Source: Bacteroidia bacterium
GTDB lineage: Bacteria > Bacteroidota > Bacteroidia > B-17B0 > Aurantibacillaceae
Direction: 5' to 3'
DNA length: 64,000 nt
Assembly: GCA_026003255.1 (NCBI GenBank)
Contig: BPGX01000003.1
Location: 62,001-126,000, forward strand
Part shown: one piece after another, positions 1-8,886 of the stretch
Layout of the letters: each line of letters begins with the position of its first letter
How positions within the stretch are numbered: the stretch's first letter is position 1
The notes under the pieces: generated by a model
The model's database searches: none
What the model saw: only the letters and a program-made list of their open reading frames with translations
Told to the model about the DNA's origin: nothing
Translations under genes and position numbers: made by a program

Positions 1-2
1 AT

Positions 3-455
3 TATGTTTCTCAAAAATATAGAGATGGGAGAGTGTTATTAGCAGATTTTAGAGAATTACCAAAGGATATTGCTTTTGAAGAGGTTTATGGAAAACGAAC
101 GCATCTTTTTGAAGAGGTTATTGAAAAATATATCACTCATTCTGATAAATTTTTCTGGATTGTTCCGGAATATAATGGGAGTTTTGCCGGGATTTCGAAA
201 GTGTTTATTGATGCAGTTCATCCTAAACATTTTTATTATAAGAAAGTTTGTCTTACTGGGGTAGCGTCGGGTAGAGCCGGAAATTTGAGAGGCATGGACC
301 ATCTGGCAATGGTTTTGCAGTATTTACGAATGAATGTGTTTTATAATAAATTACCAATTTCAAGAGTTGAAGAAGTATGGGGAGAAAAGGAACCTAAAAC
401 AGAAGAACAAAAGAAAGTCATCATTCAACAGATTGAAGAATTTTTGAAATACTAA
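3..455 (+). CDS. NAD(P)H-dependent FMN reductase family protein, 5' end outside window
   Basis: Flavodoxin-like NAD(P)H:FMN oxidoreductase, a cytoplasmic enzyme that reduces FMN or quinone-type substrates. The segment PEYNGSFAGISKVFIDAVHP is the family hallmark (PEYNxSxPGxLKNAID), in which the glycine/serine loop binds the flavin. The first ATG/GTG-type codon inside the window is a GTG at 33, but the frame is open back to base 3 (YVSQKYRDGR...), so the true start and the N-terminal nucleotide-binding strand lie upstream of the window. The family is usually about 170-190 aa, so about 30 residues are missing. It converges on the next gene with only two bases between stops. The specific substrate cannot be told from sequence. 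Confidence 0.85.
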   Translation, partial: YVSQKYRDGRVLLADFRELPKDIAFEEVYGKRTHLFEEVIEKYITHSDKFFWIVPEYNGSFAGISKVFIDAVHPKHFYYKKVCLTGVASGRAGNLRGMDHLAMVLQYLRMNVFYNKLPISRVEEVWGEKEPKTEEQKKVIIQQIEEFLKY

Positions 456-457
456 AA

Positions 458-826
458 TTATTTTTTAAAGAAGAAAAACACGGCAGCAATAAGAAATAAA
501 AAGCCGATGATATGATTGAGTCGTAATTGGTCTGTTTTGAAAAAAATGAGTGTGAAGGCAATGAAAACTAGGATGGAAATCGTTTCCTGAATAATTTTCA
601 ATTGCCAAATATCAAAAGGACCGCCGTTAATTTTGCTGCCAATTTTATTGGCAGGAACCATGAGCATATATTCAAATAATGCGATTCCCCAACTAATGAA
701 GATAGTGCTTAATAAACCGAGATTTTTAAAGAATGGGAGGTCTTTAAAGCGTAAGTGTCCGTACCAAGCCAGCGTCATAAAAGTGTTGGATAATATGAGT
801 AAACCAATGGTATAAAGACCTTTCAT
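458..826 (-). CDS. DMT family small membrane protein (DUF486 type)
   Basis: A 122-aa hydrophobic protein with about four membrane segments. It begins MKGLYTIGLLILSNTFMTLAWYGHLRFK, split by a TFMTLAWYGHL motif typical of the DUF486 branch of the drug/metabolite transporter superfamily. The EYMLMVPANKIG segment is also characteristic. Its transported substrate, if any, is unknown. The start overlaps the stop of the upstream MarC gene by four bases (ATGA), so the two are translationally coupled in a three-gene minus-strand operon (TPR protein, MarC, DMT). Confidence 0.85.
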   Translation of the reverse strand: MKGLYTIGLLILSNTFMTLAWYGHLRFKDLPFFKNLGLLSTIFISWGIALFEYMLMVPANKIGSKINGGPFDIWQLKIIQETISILVFIAFTLIFFKTDQLRLNHIIGFLFLIAAVFFFFKK

Positions 827-1401
827 AATCCGGTATACTTTCTGAATAGTTTAATGGCGAGTGCTAATAAAATTATTCCAAATACTTTTTTCATAATGGC
901 GATACCGCTGATGCCCAATAATTTTTCAATGCGATAGAGATTTCTTAAGACAATGTACACAATAATTACATTTATAAGGATGGCTATAAGTATGGAAAGT
1001 GTGCTGTATTCTGCTTTGATAGAAAGTAATGTGGTTAAAGTACCAGTACCAGCAATGAGAGGAAAAGCAACAGGAATAACGGTAGCCGATTGAGGCACTT
1101 CGTCGCGCGTAATGCGAATGCCTAAAATCATTTCAAAAGCAACAATGAAAATGAGGATGGAACCAGCGATGGCAAAATCGGAAATTTGAATTCCAATTAA
1201 ATCTAAAATGGAAGTGCCCAAAAACAGGAAAGCAATCATAATGCCCATGGATACAATGGATGCTTTGTATGGGTTAATCTCGCCGACTCTTTGTCGTAAA
1301 GAGATAATAACAGGGATGGAGCCGATGATGTCAATTACAGCAAAGAGAATAGTAGTTACTTTAAATATTTCAACAAGGTCAAAATACCAATGGTTGTTCA
1401 T
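823..1401 (-). CDS. MarC family integral membrane protein
   Basis: A 192-aa protein with about six membrane helices. The N-terminus (FKVTTILFAVIDIIGSIPVIISLRQ) carries the D-x-x-G-x-x-P signature of the MarC family, and the later ITRDEVPQSATVIPVAFPLIAGTGTLTT region contains the conserved P-x-A-x-P-x-I-A-G-P-like loop. MarC proteins were once linked to multiple antibiotic resistance but that role was withdrawn; the function is unknown. It overlaps both neighbours by four bases (ATGA at each junction), showing a tightly coupled operon. Confidence 0.9.
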   Translation of the reverse strand: MNNHWYFDLVEIFKVTTILFAVIDIIGSIPVIISLRQRVGEINPYKASIVSMGIMIAFLFLGTSILDLIGIQISDFAIAGSILIFIVAFEMILGIRITRDEVPQSATVIPVAFPLIAGTGTLTTLLSIKAEYSTLSILIAILINVIIVYIVLRNLYRIEKLLGISGIAIMKKVFGIILLALAIKLFRKYTGL

Positions 1402-1724
1402 AGTAAATCGTTTTCAATGTTTGTTATAGTGGATTGAAATTCTGCAATGTCTTTTAGTTGCTTTTTATTTTTGGCAATTTCTAATCCTTTTTTGAGATAA
1501 TTGAGTGATTTATCTTTATGATTAAGATTGTAAAGTAATATGCCCAATTGATAGTATGCTGGAATGTATTGACTATCCAATGAAAGGCATTTTTCGAAGG
1601 ATTGTTGTGCCTGTTGAAAATTTTTTTCAGCGAGGTATTCTAATCCAATTGCGTAATGTAAAAAAGGATCATCTGGTTCTTCTTTAATTAGTTCAAGGAG
1701 TTGTTGGATTCTGTTGTGGTGCAT
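1398..1724 (-). CDS. Tetratricopeptide repeat protein
   Basis: A 108-aa cytoplasmic protein without a signal peptide. About two and a half TPR units are visible: DDPFLHYAIGLEYLAEKNFQQAQQSF followed by DSQYIPAYYQLGILLYNLNHKDKSLNYLKKGLEIAK, with the A/G/Y/A spacing of TPR helices. Such short TPR proteins are protein-binding adaptors; the partner is not evident. It is the first gene of the minus-strand operon leading to the MarC and DMT proteins and overlaps the MarC start by four bases. Confidence 0.8.
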   Translation of the reverse strand: MHHNRIQQLLELIKEEPDDPFLHYAIGLEYLAEKNFQQAQQSFEKCLSLDSQYIPAYYQLGILLYNLNHKDKSLNYLKKGLEIAKNKKQLKDIAEFQSTITNIENDLL

Positions 1725-1857
1725 TGCAAAAATAAAATCACTTTCAAGAGGGGGCGCAAATTAAATCAAAAACTTATTATCCTAGTACAAAAAACAGGTA
1801 ATTAAACTCAATTCTAAAGTAGAAAATGAGAGTTACTCAATTAAAAAATTGAAAGCG

Positions 1858-2139
1858 TTATTTCGTTTTTTCAATTTGTCTTTTGAGAGCTTCTAATGCT
1901 CCGTCTACAGCGGCTTCAAAGGATTTTTCCTGTTTTTTAGCGAATAAGTCGCCATTATTGGTGTGCAGTTTTATTTCAGCAATTTTGTTGGCAGTATCGG
2001 ATGAGTTTTCTAGTTTAAGAATAACATCACTATGGATAATACCAGAATGAAAACGAGTGAGTTTATTTACTTTTTCTTCGATGAATTGTAATAATTTTTT
2101 GTCGGCATCAAAGTGCACAGATTGAATTTTTGTAGTCAT
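1858..2139 (-). CDS. hpf: Ribosome hibernation-promoting factor, HPF/RaiA family (short form)
   Basis: A 93-aa protein of the HPF/YfiA family, which binds the decoding centre of the 30S subunit and inactivates ribosomes in stationary phase. It starts MTTKIQSVHFDADKKLLQFIEEKVNKL and ends with the family's basic second helix (FEAAVDGALEALKRQIEKTK), giving the beta-alpha-beta-beta-beta-alpha order. The length fits the short type lacking the C-terminal dimerisation domain. It lies 27 bases downstream of the Xer recombinase gene, an arrangement familiar from Bacteroidota genomes. Start chosen at the only good ATG. Confidence 0.9.
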   Translation of the reverse strand: MTTKIQSVHFDADKKLLQFIEEKVNKLTRFHSGIIHSDVILKLENSSDTANKIAEIKLHTNNGDLFAKKQEKSFEAAVDGALEALKRQIEKTK

Positions 2140-2166
2140 AGTGGTAAATTTTAATAGGTTAATAGA

Positions 2167-3051
2167 TTAGTTGTTTTTGCCCGAGTGTGGATGGGCTTGT
2201 AGGTATATTTTTTTGAGTTGTTCAATGTTGGAGTGGGTGTAAAACTCTGTGGCTTTGAGATTAGAGTGTCCAAGTAATTCTTTTACAGCGTTGATGTCAG
2301 CGCCATTGTTGAGCAAGTGTGTAGCAAAAGTGTGTCTTAAAACATGCGGATATTTTTCAGGTTGAGTGGTGATTTTGGAGAGTTCTTTTTTTACAATGTA
2401 ATAGATTTGAAAACTGCTTAATGGTTGTGCTTTTTCGTCTATCCAGATATTTTCAGTGAGTAAATTATTTTGTTGTAAGAAAGCATAATAGGTTTCAAAA
2501 TTGTGTTTAAGATTTAATGAAAAGGGAATAATTCGTTCTTTATTTCGTTTTCCAAGTACTTTCAATTGTAGGTTGTTTAAATCAATGTCTTTCCATTTTA
2601 ATTGGACAAGTTCACTTCTACGAATACCCGTTTGATACAATACATCAATGATAAGTTGATTTCTTAATGTTTCAAAATCCTGGGAGGAAGAATTGTTTTC
2701 AAAATAAGTATTTAATGTTTCTGCATTCAAAAATTTTGGGATGGATTTTTTTTGTTTGGGTAAAATGATATTGTTGCAGGGATTGTGTTGACAGATATTT
2801 TCTTTAATCAGGAATTTATAAAAAGAGCGAAGTGCAGAAATTTTTCTGTGAATGCTTTTAGTTTGAAATTTTTGTTCGTTTAAGTATACAAGATAATTGC
2901 GAATGTCTTCTTTTTTGGTATTTTCAGGAGATAGGTATGGGTAAAGAGAATGAAAATGTATTAAATCGTTTTTGTAGGCAAGAATGGTATGTTCAGAAAA
3001 ATTTTTCTGATATTTTAAATAGTTGATAAATTGTTCTATTAAAATTTTCAC
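2167..3051 (-). CDS. xerC: Tyrosine recombinase, XerC/XerD family
   Basis: A 294-aa site-specific recombinase with an N-terminal SAM-like core-binding domain (about 1-85) and a C-terminal catalytic domain. All catalytic residues of the family are visible: R144 in TGIRRSEL, K168 in GKRNKER, H236 and R239 in [13 protein letters not shown]262 in LGHSN and the nucleophile Y271 in FYTH. The size and compact layout match chromosomal XerC/XerD, which resolve chromosome dimers at dif, better than phage integrases. XerC and XerD cannot be separated by eye. It is followed directly by hpf and faces away from odhA across a 130-bp promoter region. Confidence 0.88.
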   Translation of the reverse strand: MKILIEQFINYLKYQKNFSEHTILAYKNDLIHFHSLYPYLSPENTKKEDIRNYLVYLNEQKFQTKSIHRKISALRSFYKFLIKENICQHNPCNNIILPKQKKSIPKFLNAETLNTYFENNSSSQDFETLRNQLIIDVLYQTGIRRSELVQLKWKDIDLNNLQLKVLGKRNKERIIPFSLNLKHNFETYYAFLQQNNLLTENIWIDEKAQPLSSFQIYYIVKKELSKITTQPEKYPHVLRHTFATHLLNNGADINAVKELLGHSNLKATEFYTHSNIEQLKKIYLQAHPHSGKNN

Positions 3052-3156
3052 ACTACAATTATACGATGTTTTTTGATGTTGTGCAAGTTATTTTTTACTA
3101 AAATTTAAGTTATTGTATTGAAATAAAATGGAAAGATGGCTCAATAAATAATTTCG

Positions 3157-3164
3157 TAACTTTG
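3157..3164 (+). promoter_or_regulatory. Putative -7 box (TAnnTTTG) upstream of odhA
   Basis: TAACTTTG fits the Bacteroidota -7 consensus TAnnTTTG and ends 17 bases before the odhA ATG, implying a very short leader. No good -33 TTG element lies at the usual distance, so this is a weak call. Confidence 0.45.
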
Positions 3165-3181
3165 CGTGAAAATTTTTCAAG

Positions 3182-5935
3182 ATGGATAAGTTTTCTTATT
3201 TAGGGAATTCGGATGTAAATGCTATTGAAGAAATGTATTTGAAGTATTTGAGAAATCCAGAAGAAGTGGATGTGTCGTGGAGAGATTTTTTCAAGGGTTT
3301 TGATTTTGCGAAAACACAATACAAGGAATTACCAACCGAGTCATCCGAAATTCCTGAAAATATTGCCAAAGAATTTAAGGTTATTACATTAATCAATGCT
3401 TACAGGATGCGTGGACATTTGTTTACTAAAACAAATCCTGTAAGACATAGAAGGGTATATACGCCTAATTTAGATATTGAAAATTTTGGATTGACAAAAG
3501 CGGATTTGGATGTGGTATTTCAAGCAGGAAATGAGATTGGAATAGGTGCTGCGCCATTGAGAAAAATTATTGAACACTTAGAGCAAACGTATTGTAATAG
3601 TATAGGCATTGAGTATGCATATATGCGTGATCCTGTTGTGGTAAAATGGTTACAAGAGCGATTGGAACGAAGCAAGAGTACGCCGAATTTTTCTCAAGAA
3701 GAGAAGAAAGAGATTTTGAAGAAGTTGATACAGGCCGTTAACTTTGAGCAATTTTTACACACAAAATTTGTTGGTCAGAAACGTTTTTCATTAGAAGGTA
3801 ATGAAGGTTTTATTCCAGCTTTGAATAGTATTATTCAAACGGGTTCAAAATTGGGGATTAAGGATTTTGTATTGGGAATGGCGCATCGCGGAAGGTTGAA
3901 TGTTTTGGCAAATATTATGCAAAAAGGGTATGATGATATTTTCACAGAGTTTGAGGGTCGTCCTTCAGAAGATGCTTCTTACGATGGTGATGTAAAATAT
4001 CACATGGGATTTTCATCAGATTCTGTGGATAAAAATGGAAATAAAGTACATATTAGTTTAGTACCTAATCCATCGCATTTGGAAGCGGTGAATGCTGTAG
4101 TGGAAGGCATAACCAGAGCAAAGATGGATAATATTCATTCCAAGGATTTGAACAAGGTTTGTCCGATATTAATGCACGGAGATGCTTCTATTGCAGGCCA
4201 AGGTGTTGTGTATGAGGCGGTGCAAATGAGTCAATTAGATGGGTATAAAGTTGGTGGTACCATTCATATTGTGATTAATAATCAAATTGGATTTACAACC
4301 AATTATTTAGATGGTCGTTCGTCTATTTATTGCACAGATGTAGCAAAAGTGGTATTGGCGCCAGTATTTCATGTGAATGCGGATGATGTGGAGGCCTTGT
4401 GTTTTGTGGCTCAAATTGCTATGGAGTTTCGTCAGACATTTCATCGGGATGTTTTCATTGATATTTTGGGTTATAGAAAATATGGGCATAATGAAGGCGA
4501 TGAGCCAAGATTCACTCAACCAGTGCTTTACAAAATTATTGCTCAACATCCGAACGTAAAACAAATTTATTTGAAAAAGTTAGAAGCGGAAGGAAATAAT
4601 GAGTTACTGGAATTTGCAAAGCAATACGAAATTGAGTTTAAAAAAGAGTTGGAAGCAAAATTAGAAGCGTCTAAAAAAGCATCGGCTACGAAGATGACTT
4701 CGTTTCTGGAGGGGTATTGGAAAGGATTAAAATTAGCGACAGATAAAGATTTTGAGACCTCGCCTGATACAAAGGTTGATGGAGAAACTTTTCTTTCTAT
4801 AGCGAAGAAAATAAATACATTGCCAAAAGATATTAAGTTTTTTAATAAGACCGTGAAATTATTTGAAGAGAGGTTGAAAATGATTGAGACGGATAATTAT
4901 GATTGGGCAATGGGTGAGTTGATGGCGTATGCAACTTTAATGAACGAAGGACATAATGTGCGCTTTAGTGGTCAGGATGTGGAACGTGGCACTTTTTCAC
5001 ATCGCCATGCTGTTTTAAAAGTAGAAGATAGTGAAGAGGAATACACGCCCTTAAATAATGCTGGATTGAAAGGGGAATTGAGAATATACAATTCTTTATT
5101 GTCTGAATATGCTGTGTTAGGTTTTGAATATGGTTATGCGTATGCTGCGCCCAATGACCTTGTCATCTGGGAAGCACAATTTGGTGACTTTGCGAATGGA
5201 GCACAAATTGTTTTTGATCAATATATTTCATCAGCTGAATATAAATGGAGAAGGATGAATGGTTTGGTTGTACTATTACCACATGGTTATGAGGGCCAAG
5301 GACCTGAGCATTCTTCTGCGAGAATAGAACGTTATTTACAATTATGTGCAGGCAATAATATGCAGGTGGTAAATACTACAACACCTGCGCAGCAATTTCA
5401 TGTTTTGAGAAGACAATTAAAACGTGATTTCAGAAAACCATTGATTTGTTTTACTCCTAAAAAATTATTGCGCTATCCACTTGCAACCAGCAAATTAAAG
5501 GATTTCACTGAAGATAAATTTCATGAGGTATTGGATGATATTTTTTTCAAAGGGGATAAAAAACAAGTTAAGTATTTAGGTATTTGTTCAGGAAAAGTGT
5601 ATTATGATTTAGTAGAGTATAGAGACAAACATCAAATTGAGGATATTGCATTTATTAGGTTAGAGCAATTGTATCCATTTCCTAAAAAGCAATTATTGGA
5701 TTTTATTGTCACCTATCCGAATGTAAAAGAAATAGCATACATTCAGGAAGAGCCGGAGAATGCAGGGGCATGGCAGTTTGTATTTTATCAATTAAGAGAT
5801 GATTTGAAATTGCGTTATATTGGTCGTCCGGCTTCGGCTTCGCCGGCTACTGGTTTTTCTAAAAAGCATGAAGCGGAAACCAAACAACTTTTAGAAAAAG
5901 TATTTGAAAAATCATTGAAAAAAATTGTTCAATAA
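3182..5935 (+). CDS. odhA: 2-oxoglutarate dehydrogenase E1 component
   Basis: A 917-aa thiamine diphosphate-dependent E1 subunit, which decarboxylates 2-oxoglutarate and passes the succinyl group to the lipoyl arm of E2. The N-terminal E1 helix (YLGNSDVNAIEEMYLKYLRNP) is followed by the TPP-binding core (AHRGRLNVLANIM; GDASIAGQGVVYE near residue 333; NNQIGFTT), then the transketolase-type pyrimidine domain (FSGQDVERGTFSHRHAV near 595) and the C-terminal E1 domain. The length is full for the family. It is followed 29 bases later by odhB, the E2 partner, with which it forms one operon. The E3 gene is separate, at 34.9 kb. The reading frame is clean. Confidence 0.97.
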   Translation: MDKFSYLGNSDVNAIEEMYLKYLRNPEEVDVSWRDFFKGFDFAKTQYKELPTESSEIPENIAKEFKVITLINAYRMRGHLFTKTNPVRHRRVYTPNLDIENFGLTKADLDVVFQAGNEIGIGAAPLRKIIEHLEQTYCNSIGIEYAYMRDPVVVKWLQERLERSKSTPNFSQEEKKEILKKLIQAVNFEQFLHTKFVGQKRFSLEGNEGFIPALNSIIQTGSKLGIKDFVLGMAHRGRLNVLANIMQKGYDDIFTEFEGRPSEDASYDGDVKYHMGFSSDSVDKNGNKVHISLVPNPSHLEAVNAVVEGITRAKMDNIHSKDLNKVCPILMHGDASIAGQGVVYEAVQMSQLDGYKVGGTIHIVINNQIGFTTNYLDGRSSIYCTDVAKVVLAPVFHVNADDVEALCFVAQIAMEFRQTFHRDVFIDILGYRKYGHNEGDEPRFTQPVLYKIIAQHPNVKQIYLKKLEAEGNNELLEFAKQYEIEFKKELEAKLEASKKASATKMTSFLEGYWKGLKLATDKDFETSPDTKVDGETFLSIAKKINTLPKDIKFFNKTVKLFEERLKMIETDNYDWAMGELMAYATLMNEGHNVRFSGQDVERGTFSHRHAVLKVEDSEEEYTPLNNAGLKGELRIYNSLLSEYAVLGFEYGYAYAAPNDLVIWEAQFGDFANGAQIVFDQYISSAEYKWRRMNGLVVLLPHGYEGQGPEHSSARIERYLQLCAGNNMQVVNTTTPAQQFHVLRRQLKRDFRKPLICFTPKKLLRYPLATSKLKDFTEDKFHEVLDDIFFKGDKKQVKYLGICSGKVYYDLVEYRDKHQIEDIAFIRLEQLYPFPKKQLLDFIVTYPNVKEIAYIQEEPENAGAWQFVFYQLRDDLKLRYIGRPASASPATGFSKKHEAETKQLLEKVFEKSLKKIVQ

Positions 5936-5964
5936 AATTAACTAACACATTAAAAAAGTAAACT

Positions 5965-7218
5965 ATGTCAGTTATTGAATTAAAAGTTCCCAGTCCGGGA
6001 GAATCTGTAACGGAGGTAACGATAGCCAGATGGTTAAAACAATCTGGTGATGTGGTAGAAAAGGATGAAGTAGTAGCAGAAATAGATTCTGATAAAGCGA
6101 CACTTACATTAAATGCGGAAGAAGCAGGAAAACTTGAAGTTCTTGTTCCTGAAGGGGAAAGCGTGCCTGTGAATTCTGTCGTAGCTAAAATTGATACATC
6201 TATAAAGCCATCTGTTGAACCTAAAAAAGTGGTTGAAAAAGAAGTTGCAGTTGAATCTAAAAAAACTGAAGAGATTGTTGAGAAAAAAACCGTTGAGGTT
6301 TCCACTCAAAAGAAGGTAGAAGAGCCAAGTCCTGCTGCCAAAAAATTGATTGCTGAAAATAACATTGATGTAAAGCAATTGCAGGGCACTGGAAAAAATG
6401 GAAGAATTACCAAACAAGATGTATTGAAATATATTGCATCTGGTTTTCCTAAGGCAGAAGAAAGTATTAGTCAGTTCTGGTCAGGTAGTCGTGAAACGGA
6501 GCGACAAAAAATGAGTTCGTTGAGAAAAGCGATTTCCAGAAGGTTAGTTTCTGTGAAGAATCAAACAGCGATGTTGACTACTTTTAATGAAGTAGATATG
6601 AGTGCGGTGTATGAGATTCGTAACAAGTATAAAGATAAGTTTAAAGAAAAGTATAATATTGGCTTAGGGTTTATGAGTTTTTTTACCAAAGCGGTTTGTG
6701 AAGCGTTGTATCATTTCCCGGCTGTGAATGCAATGATTGATGGAGATGAAATAGTATATCACAAATATTGTGATATTGGGATAGCAGTGAGTACACCAAA
6801 AGGATTAATGGTACCGATAATTCGCAATGCTGAAACAATGAGTTTAGCGGAGATTGAGTTAAAGATAAAAGAGTTAGCAACTAAAGCAAGAGAAGGTAAA
6901 TTATCTATACCTGAAATGGAGGGTGGAACATTTACCATAACCAATGGTGGTGTATTTGGTTCTATGTTATCAACTCCGATTATTAATCCACCGCAGAGTG
7001 CGATATTAGGAATGCATAATGTGGTGGAACGACCTGTGGCAGTAAAAGGTAAGGTTGAAATACGACCTGTGATGTATGTAGCATTGAGTTATGATCATAG
7101 AATTATCGATGGACGAGAAAGTGTTGGATTTTTGTATAAGGTAAAAGAGTTAATTGAAAATCCGGTTCGTTTGATATTTAATGGAAAAGAACCAGAAGAG
7201 GTATTGTTGGGGTTGTGA
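5965..7218 (+). CDS. odhB: 2-oxoglutarate dehydrogenase E2, dihydrolipoyllysine-residue succinyltransferase
   Basis: A 417-aa E2 core protein. Residues 1-75 form one lipoyl domain with the lipoylated lysine K44 in EIDSDKATLTL. A Lys/Glu/Val-rich linker follows, then the peripheral subunit-binding domain that holds E1/E3 (PSPAAKKLIAENNIDVKQL to about 158) and the catalytic acyltransferase domain ending with the HxxxDG motif (H378, D382 in SYDHRIIDGRE). The DSDKA lipoyl motif and adjacency to odhA favour succinyltransferase over pyruvate acetyltransferase. The next gene starts two bases after its stop. Confidence 0.95.
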   Translation: MSVIELKVPSPGESVTEVTIARWLKQSGDVVEKDEVVAEIDSDKATLTLNAEEAGKLEVLVPEGESVPVNSVVAKIDTSIKPSVEPKKVVEKEVAVESKKTEEIVEKKTVEVSTQKKVEEPSPAAKKLIAENNIDVKQLQGTGKNGRITKQDVLKYIASGFPKAEESISQFWSGSRETERQKMSSLRKAISRRLVSVKNQTAMLTTFNEVDMSAVYEIRNKYKDKFKEKYNIGLGFMSFFTKAVCEALYHFPAVNAMIDGDEIVYHKYCDIGIAVSTPKGLMVPIIRNAETMSLAEIELKIKELATKAREGKLSIPEMEGGTFTITNGGVFGSMLSTPIINPPQSAILGMHNVVERPVAVKGKVEIRPVMYVALSYDHRIIDGRESVGFLYKVKELIENPVRLIFNGKEPEEVLLGL

Positions 7219-7219
7219 A

Positions 7220-8578
7220 ATGAAAAAATTTTTTTTATACTTTTTTGTTGTATGTATTGGTGCATTTATTTTATTGTTTGATGCATTTTATAATGGTTTT
7301 CCAATTGTTTACTCTGATACTTCTACGTATTTATCGTCAGGTTTTGAATTAGAAACTCCTTTTGACAGGCCTATAATGTACGGCTTATTTGTGAGAGTTT
7401 TTAGTTTGAATGGTATTTCTCTATGGTTTGTTGTTTTTACACAAGCGTTTATTTTGTCTTTATTGATTTTTTTATTAACAAAAGAATTTTTTGATTCAAG
7501 TTTGAAACAAATGTTAGTTGGGTTATTATTAATAACTTTTATCACAGCTTTTACAGGCGTTTCATGGGTTGTTAGTCAGGTAATGCCAGATATTTTTACT
7601 TCGATAGGCCTATTAGCATTAATGCTAATACTTTCAAATAACTTAAATAAATTACATAGGGTAATTTTATATTTTATTTATTTTTTATCTTTGTCAATGC
7701 ACATGTCACATTTGATGATATTTTCAGGAATAATTCTGGTATTATATTTTTCAAGTGGATATTTACCTTTTAAGAATAATCAAATACATAAATTCAAAAT
7801 AAAATTATTAGTTCTTTTTTCACTTACTGTTTTATCTTTTTTTACTATGAACTCGTCTGTATCAAAATCAAAGCATGCATTCATCATGGGAGCGATGTTA
7901 GAAAATGGTGTATTAAAACCTTATTTAGATGAGTATTGCGGAAAGAAATTATACAAACTTTGTGAATATAAAGATTCTTTGCCAGACAGAGCATATAAAT
8001 TCCTGTGGGACGAGGATAGTCCTTTTTACAAATTAGGTGGTTGGAAAAATACAAGAAGTGAGTTTAATTTAATAATTTATGATATTCTTACTACTTCAAA
8101 ATATATTTTACTAACATGTAAAGCTTCTCTAACTGCTACATTGCTCCAATTACAGAGATTTAAGGTGGGTGATGGTAATGGAAAATTTGATGATGGGACA
8201 TTATTGTTTGAAAGGATAAGAAAATACTTTAATGATGAGCATTTAATATTTAAAAGATCGTTACAGAATCAGGAGAAACTTTTTGCTTTTATTAAGGTAA
8301 GGAATATTATGTTTTATACTATTACGTTAATAAGTGCGATTGGAATACTAATATCTTTTTTTCTTAAACATTATGCATATACATTTAAATTTCATGTTTT
8401 TACAATATTTTCAGGAGTATTGATTAATGCGTGGTGTTGTGGAACATTTGCAAATGCAATTGATAGATTAGGATGTAAAATGATGTGGTTAATTGTTTTA
8501 ATGAGTGGTTTAATTTTATTGAAGAAAATCTACAGTATAATTTACAATCTTAATTATTCCAATGTTAATTCCATATAA
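7220..8578 (+). CDS. Polytopic membrane protein, possible GT-C-like glycosyltransferase
   Basis: A 452-aa protein with roughly ten hydrophobic segments separated by one large hydrophilic region (about residues 215-300). I do not recognise a named family with certainty. The first helix is followed by a polar loop with an acidic residue (PIVYSDTSTYLSSG), which resembles the first loop of GT-C membrane glycosyltransferases; this is only a suggestion. The open frame extends back to 7181 inside odhB, but the ATG at 7220, two bases after the odhB stop, gives a normal N-terminus (MKKFFLYFFVVCIG) and is preferred. Its 3' end overlaps by 25 bases the original 3' end of the convergent DUF3109 gene. Confidence 0.6.
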   Translation: MKKFFLYFFVVCIGAFILLFDAFYNGFPIVYSDTSTYLSSGFELETPFDRPIMYGLFVRVFSLNGISLWFVVFTQAFILSLLIFLLTKEFFDSSLKQMLVGLLLITFITAFTGVSWVVSQVMPDIFTSIGLLALMLILSNNLNKLHRVILYFIYFLSLSMHMSHLMIFSGIILVLYFSSGYLPFKNNQIHKFKIKLLVLFSLTVLSFFTMNSSVSKSKHAFIMGAMLENGVLKPYLDEYCGKKLYKLCEYKDSLPDRAYKFLWDEDSPFYKLGGWKNTRSEFNLIIYDILTTSKYILLTCKASLTATLLQLQRFKVGDGNGKFDDGTLLFERIRKYFNDEHLIFKRSLQNQEKLFAFIKVRNIMFYTITLISAIGILISFFLKHYAYTFKFHVFTIFSGVLINAWCCGTFANAIDRLGCKMMWLIVLMSGLILLKKIYSIIYNLNYSNVNSI

Positions 8579-8785
8579 ATTTCTTCTAATCGTTTATAGA
8601 AGTTTTCCCCAAAGTTGTGTATTAAAGGTTCTTTTAAAAATCTGAACATTGGAGTTTGTCCGTTTTTCAAAGCAGGTTCACAAATTTCCCATTGATGGTA
8701 TCTTAAATAAATAAATCCTTTTTTGTATTCAACACGAATGGGATAAAGATAACAAGAGGATGGTTTCCGCCAGTTTATTTTTTTC
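8554..8785 (-). pseudogene. Detached 3' end of the DUF3109 gene, separated by the IS
   Basis: Read on the minus strand, 8650-8554 encodes MFRFLKEPLIHNFGENFY then KRLEEIYMELTLE and a stop. This continues exactly in frame from the NGQTP of the truncated DUF3109 gene at 10372-10848. Joining 10848-10382 to 8650-8554 gives 564 bases, 188 codons including stop, a normal length for this family. The stretch 8651-8785 is the duplicated part of the coding region. The fragment has no start and cannot be expressed on its own. Confidence 0.9.
8651..8785. repeat. Left copy of 135-bp perfect direct repeat flanking the IS (target duplication)
   Basis: Bases 8651-8785 are identical to 10382-10516 (offset 1731 throughout, no mismatch found). 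The bases immediately outside differ on both sides. Both copies encode the same piece of the DUF3109 gene, so the repeat is a duplication of target sequence and not part of the element. Depending on how many terminal bases are assigned to the IS, the duplication is 132-135 bp. Confidence 0.93.
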
Positions 8786-8852
8786 CCGACTTGTACCCAT
8801 TTTATTTTTTAATTTTTTAAGTATTTGATTTTCAGTATGTTTTTCCTTAAAA

Positions 8853-8886
8853 TTAGTGCTTTTTACCGCACTAAAGCATTTTTTTT
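8853..8886 (+). promoter_or_regulatory. Hairpin plus T-tract directly before the transposase start
   Basis: TTAGTGC (8853-8859) and GCACTAA (8868-8874) form a seven-pair stem with an eight-base loop. Five bases later a run of eight T (8879-8886) ends at the transposase ATG (8887). The layout is that of an intrinsic terminator or a start-codon-shielding hairpin, and would reduce transposase made from transcripts entering from odhAB. The role is inferred; the structure is visible. Confidence 0.55.

Noticed and set aside
2167-3051. Integrase of a mobile island
   Set aside because: The protein has the size and layout of chromosomal Xer recombinases, is followed by hpf in a usual Bacteroidota order, and no tRNA or attachment repeats are seen.
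7181-7219. Upstream start of the membrane protein inside odhB
   Set aside because: It adds a charged, Cys-rich extension before a normal membrane helix. The ATG at 7220 just after the odhB stop is the better start.
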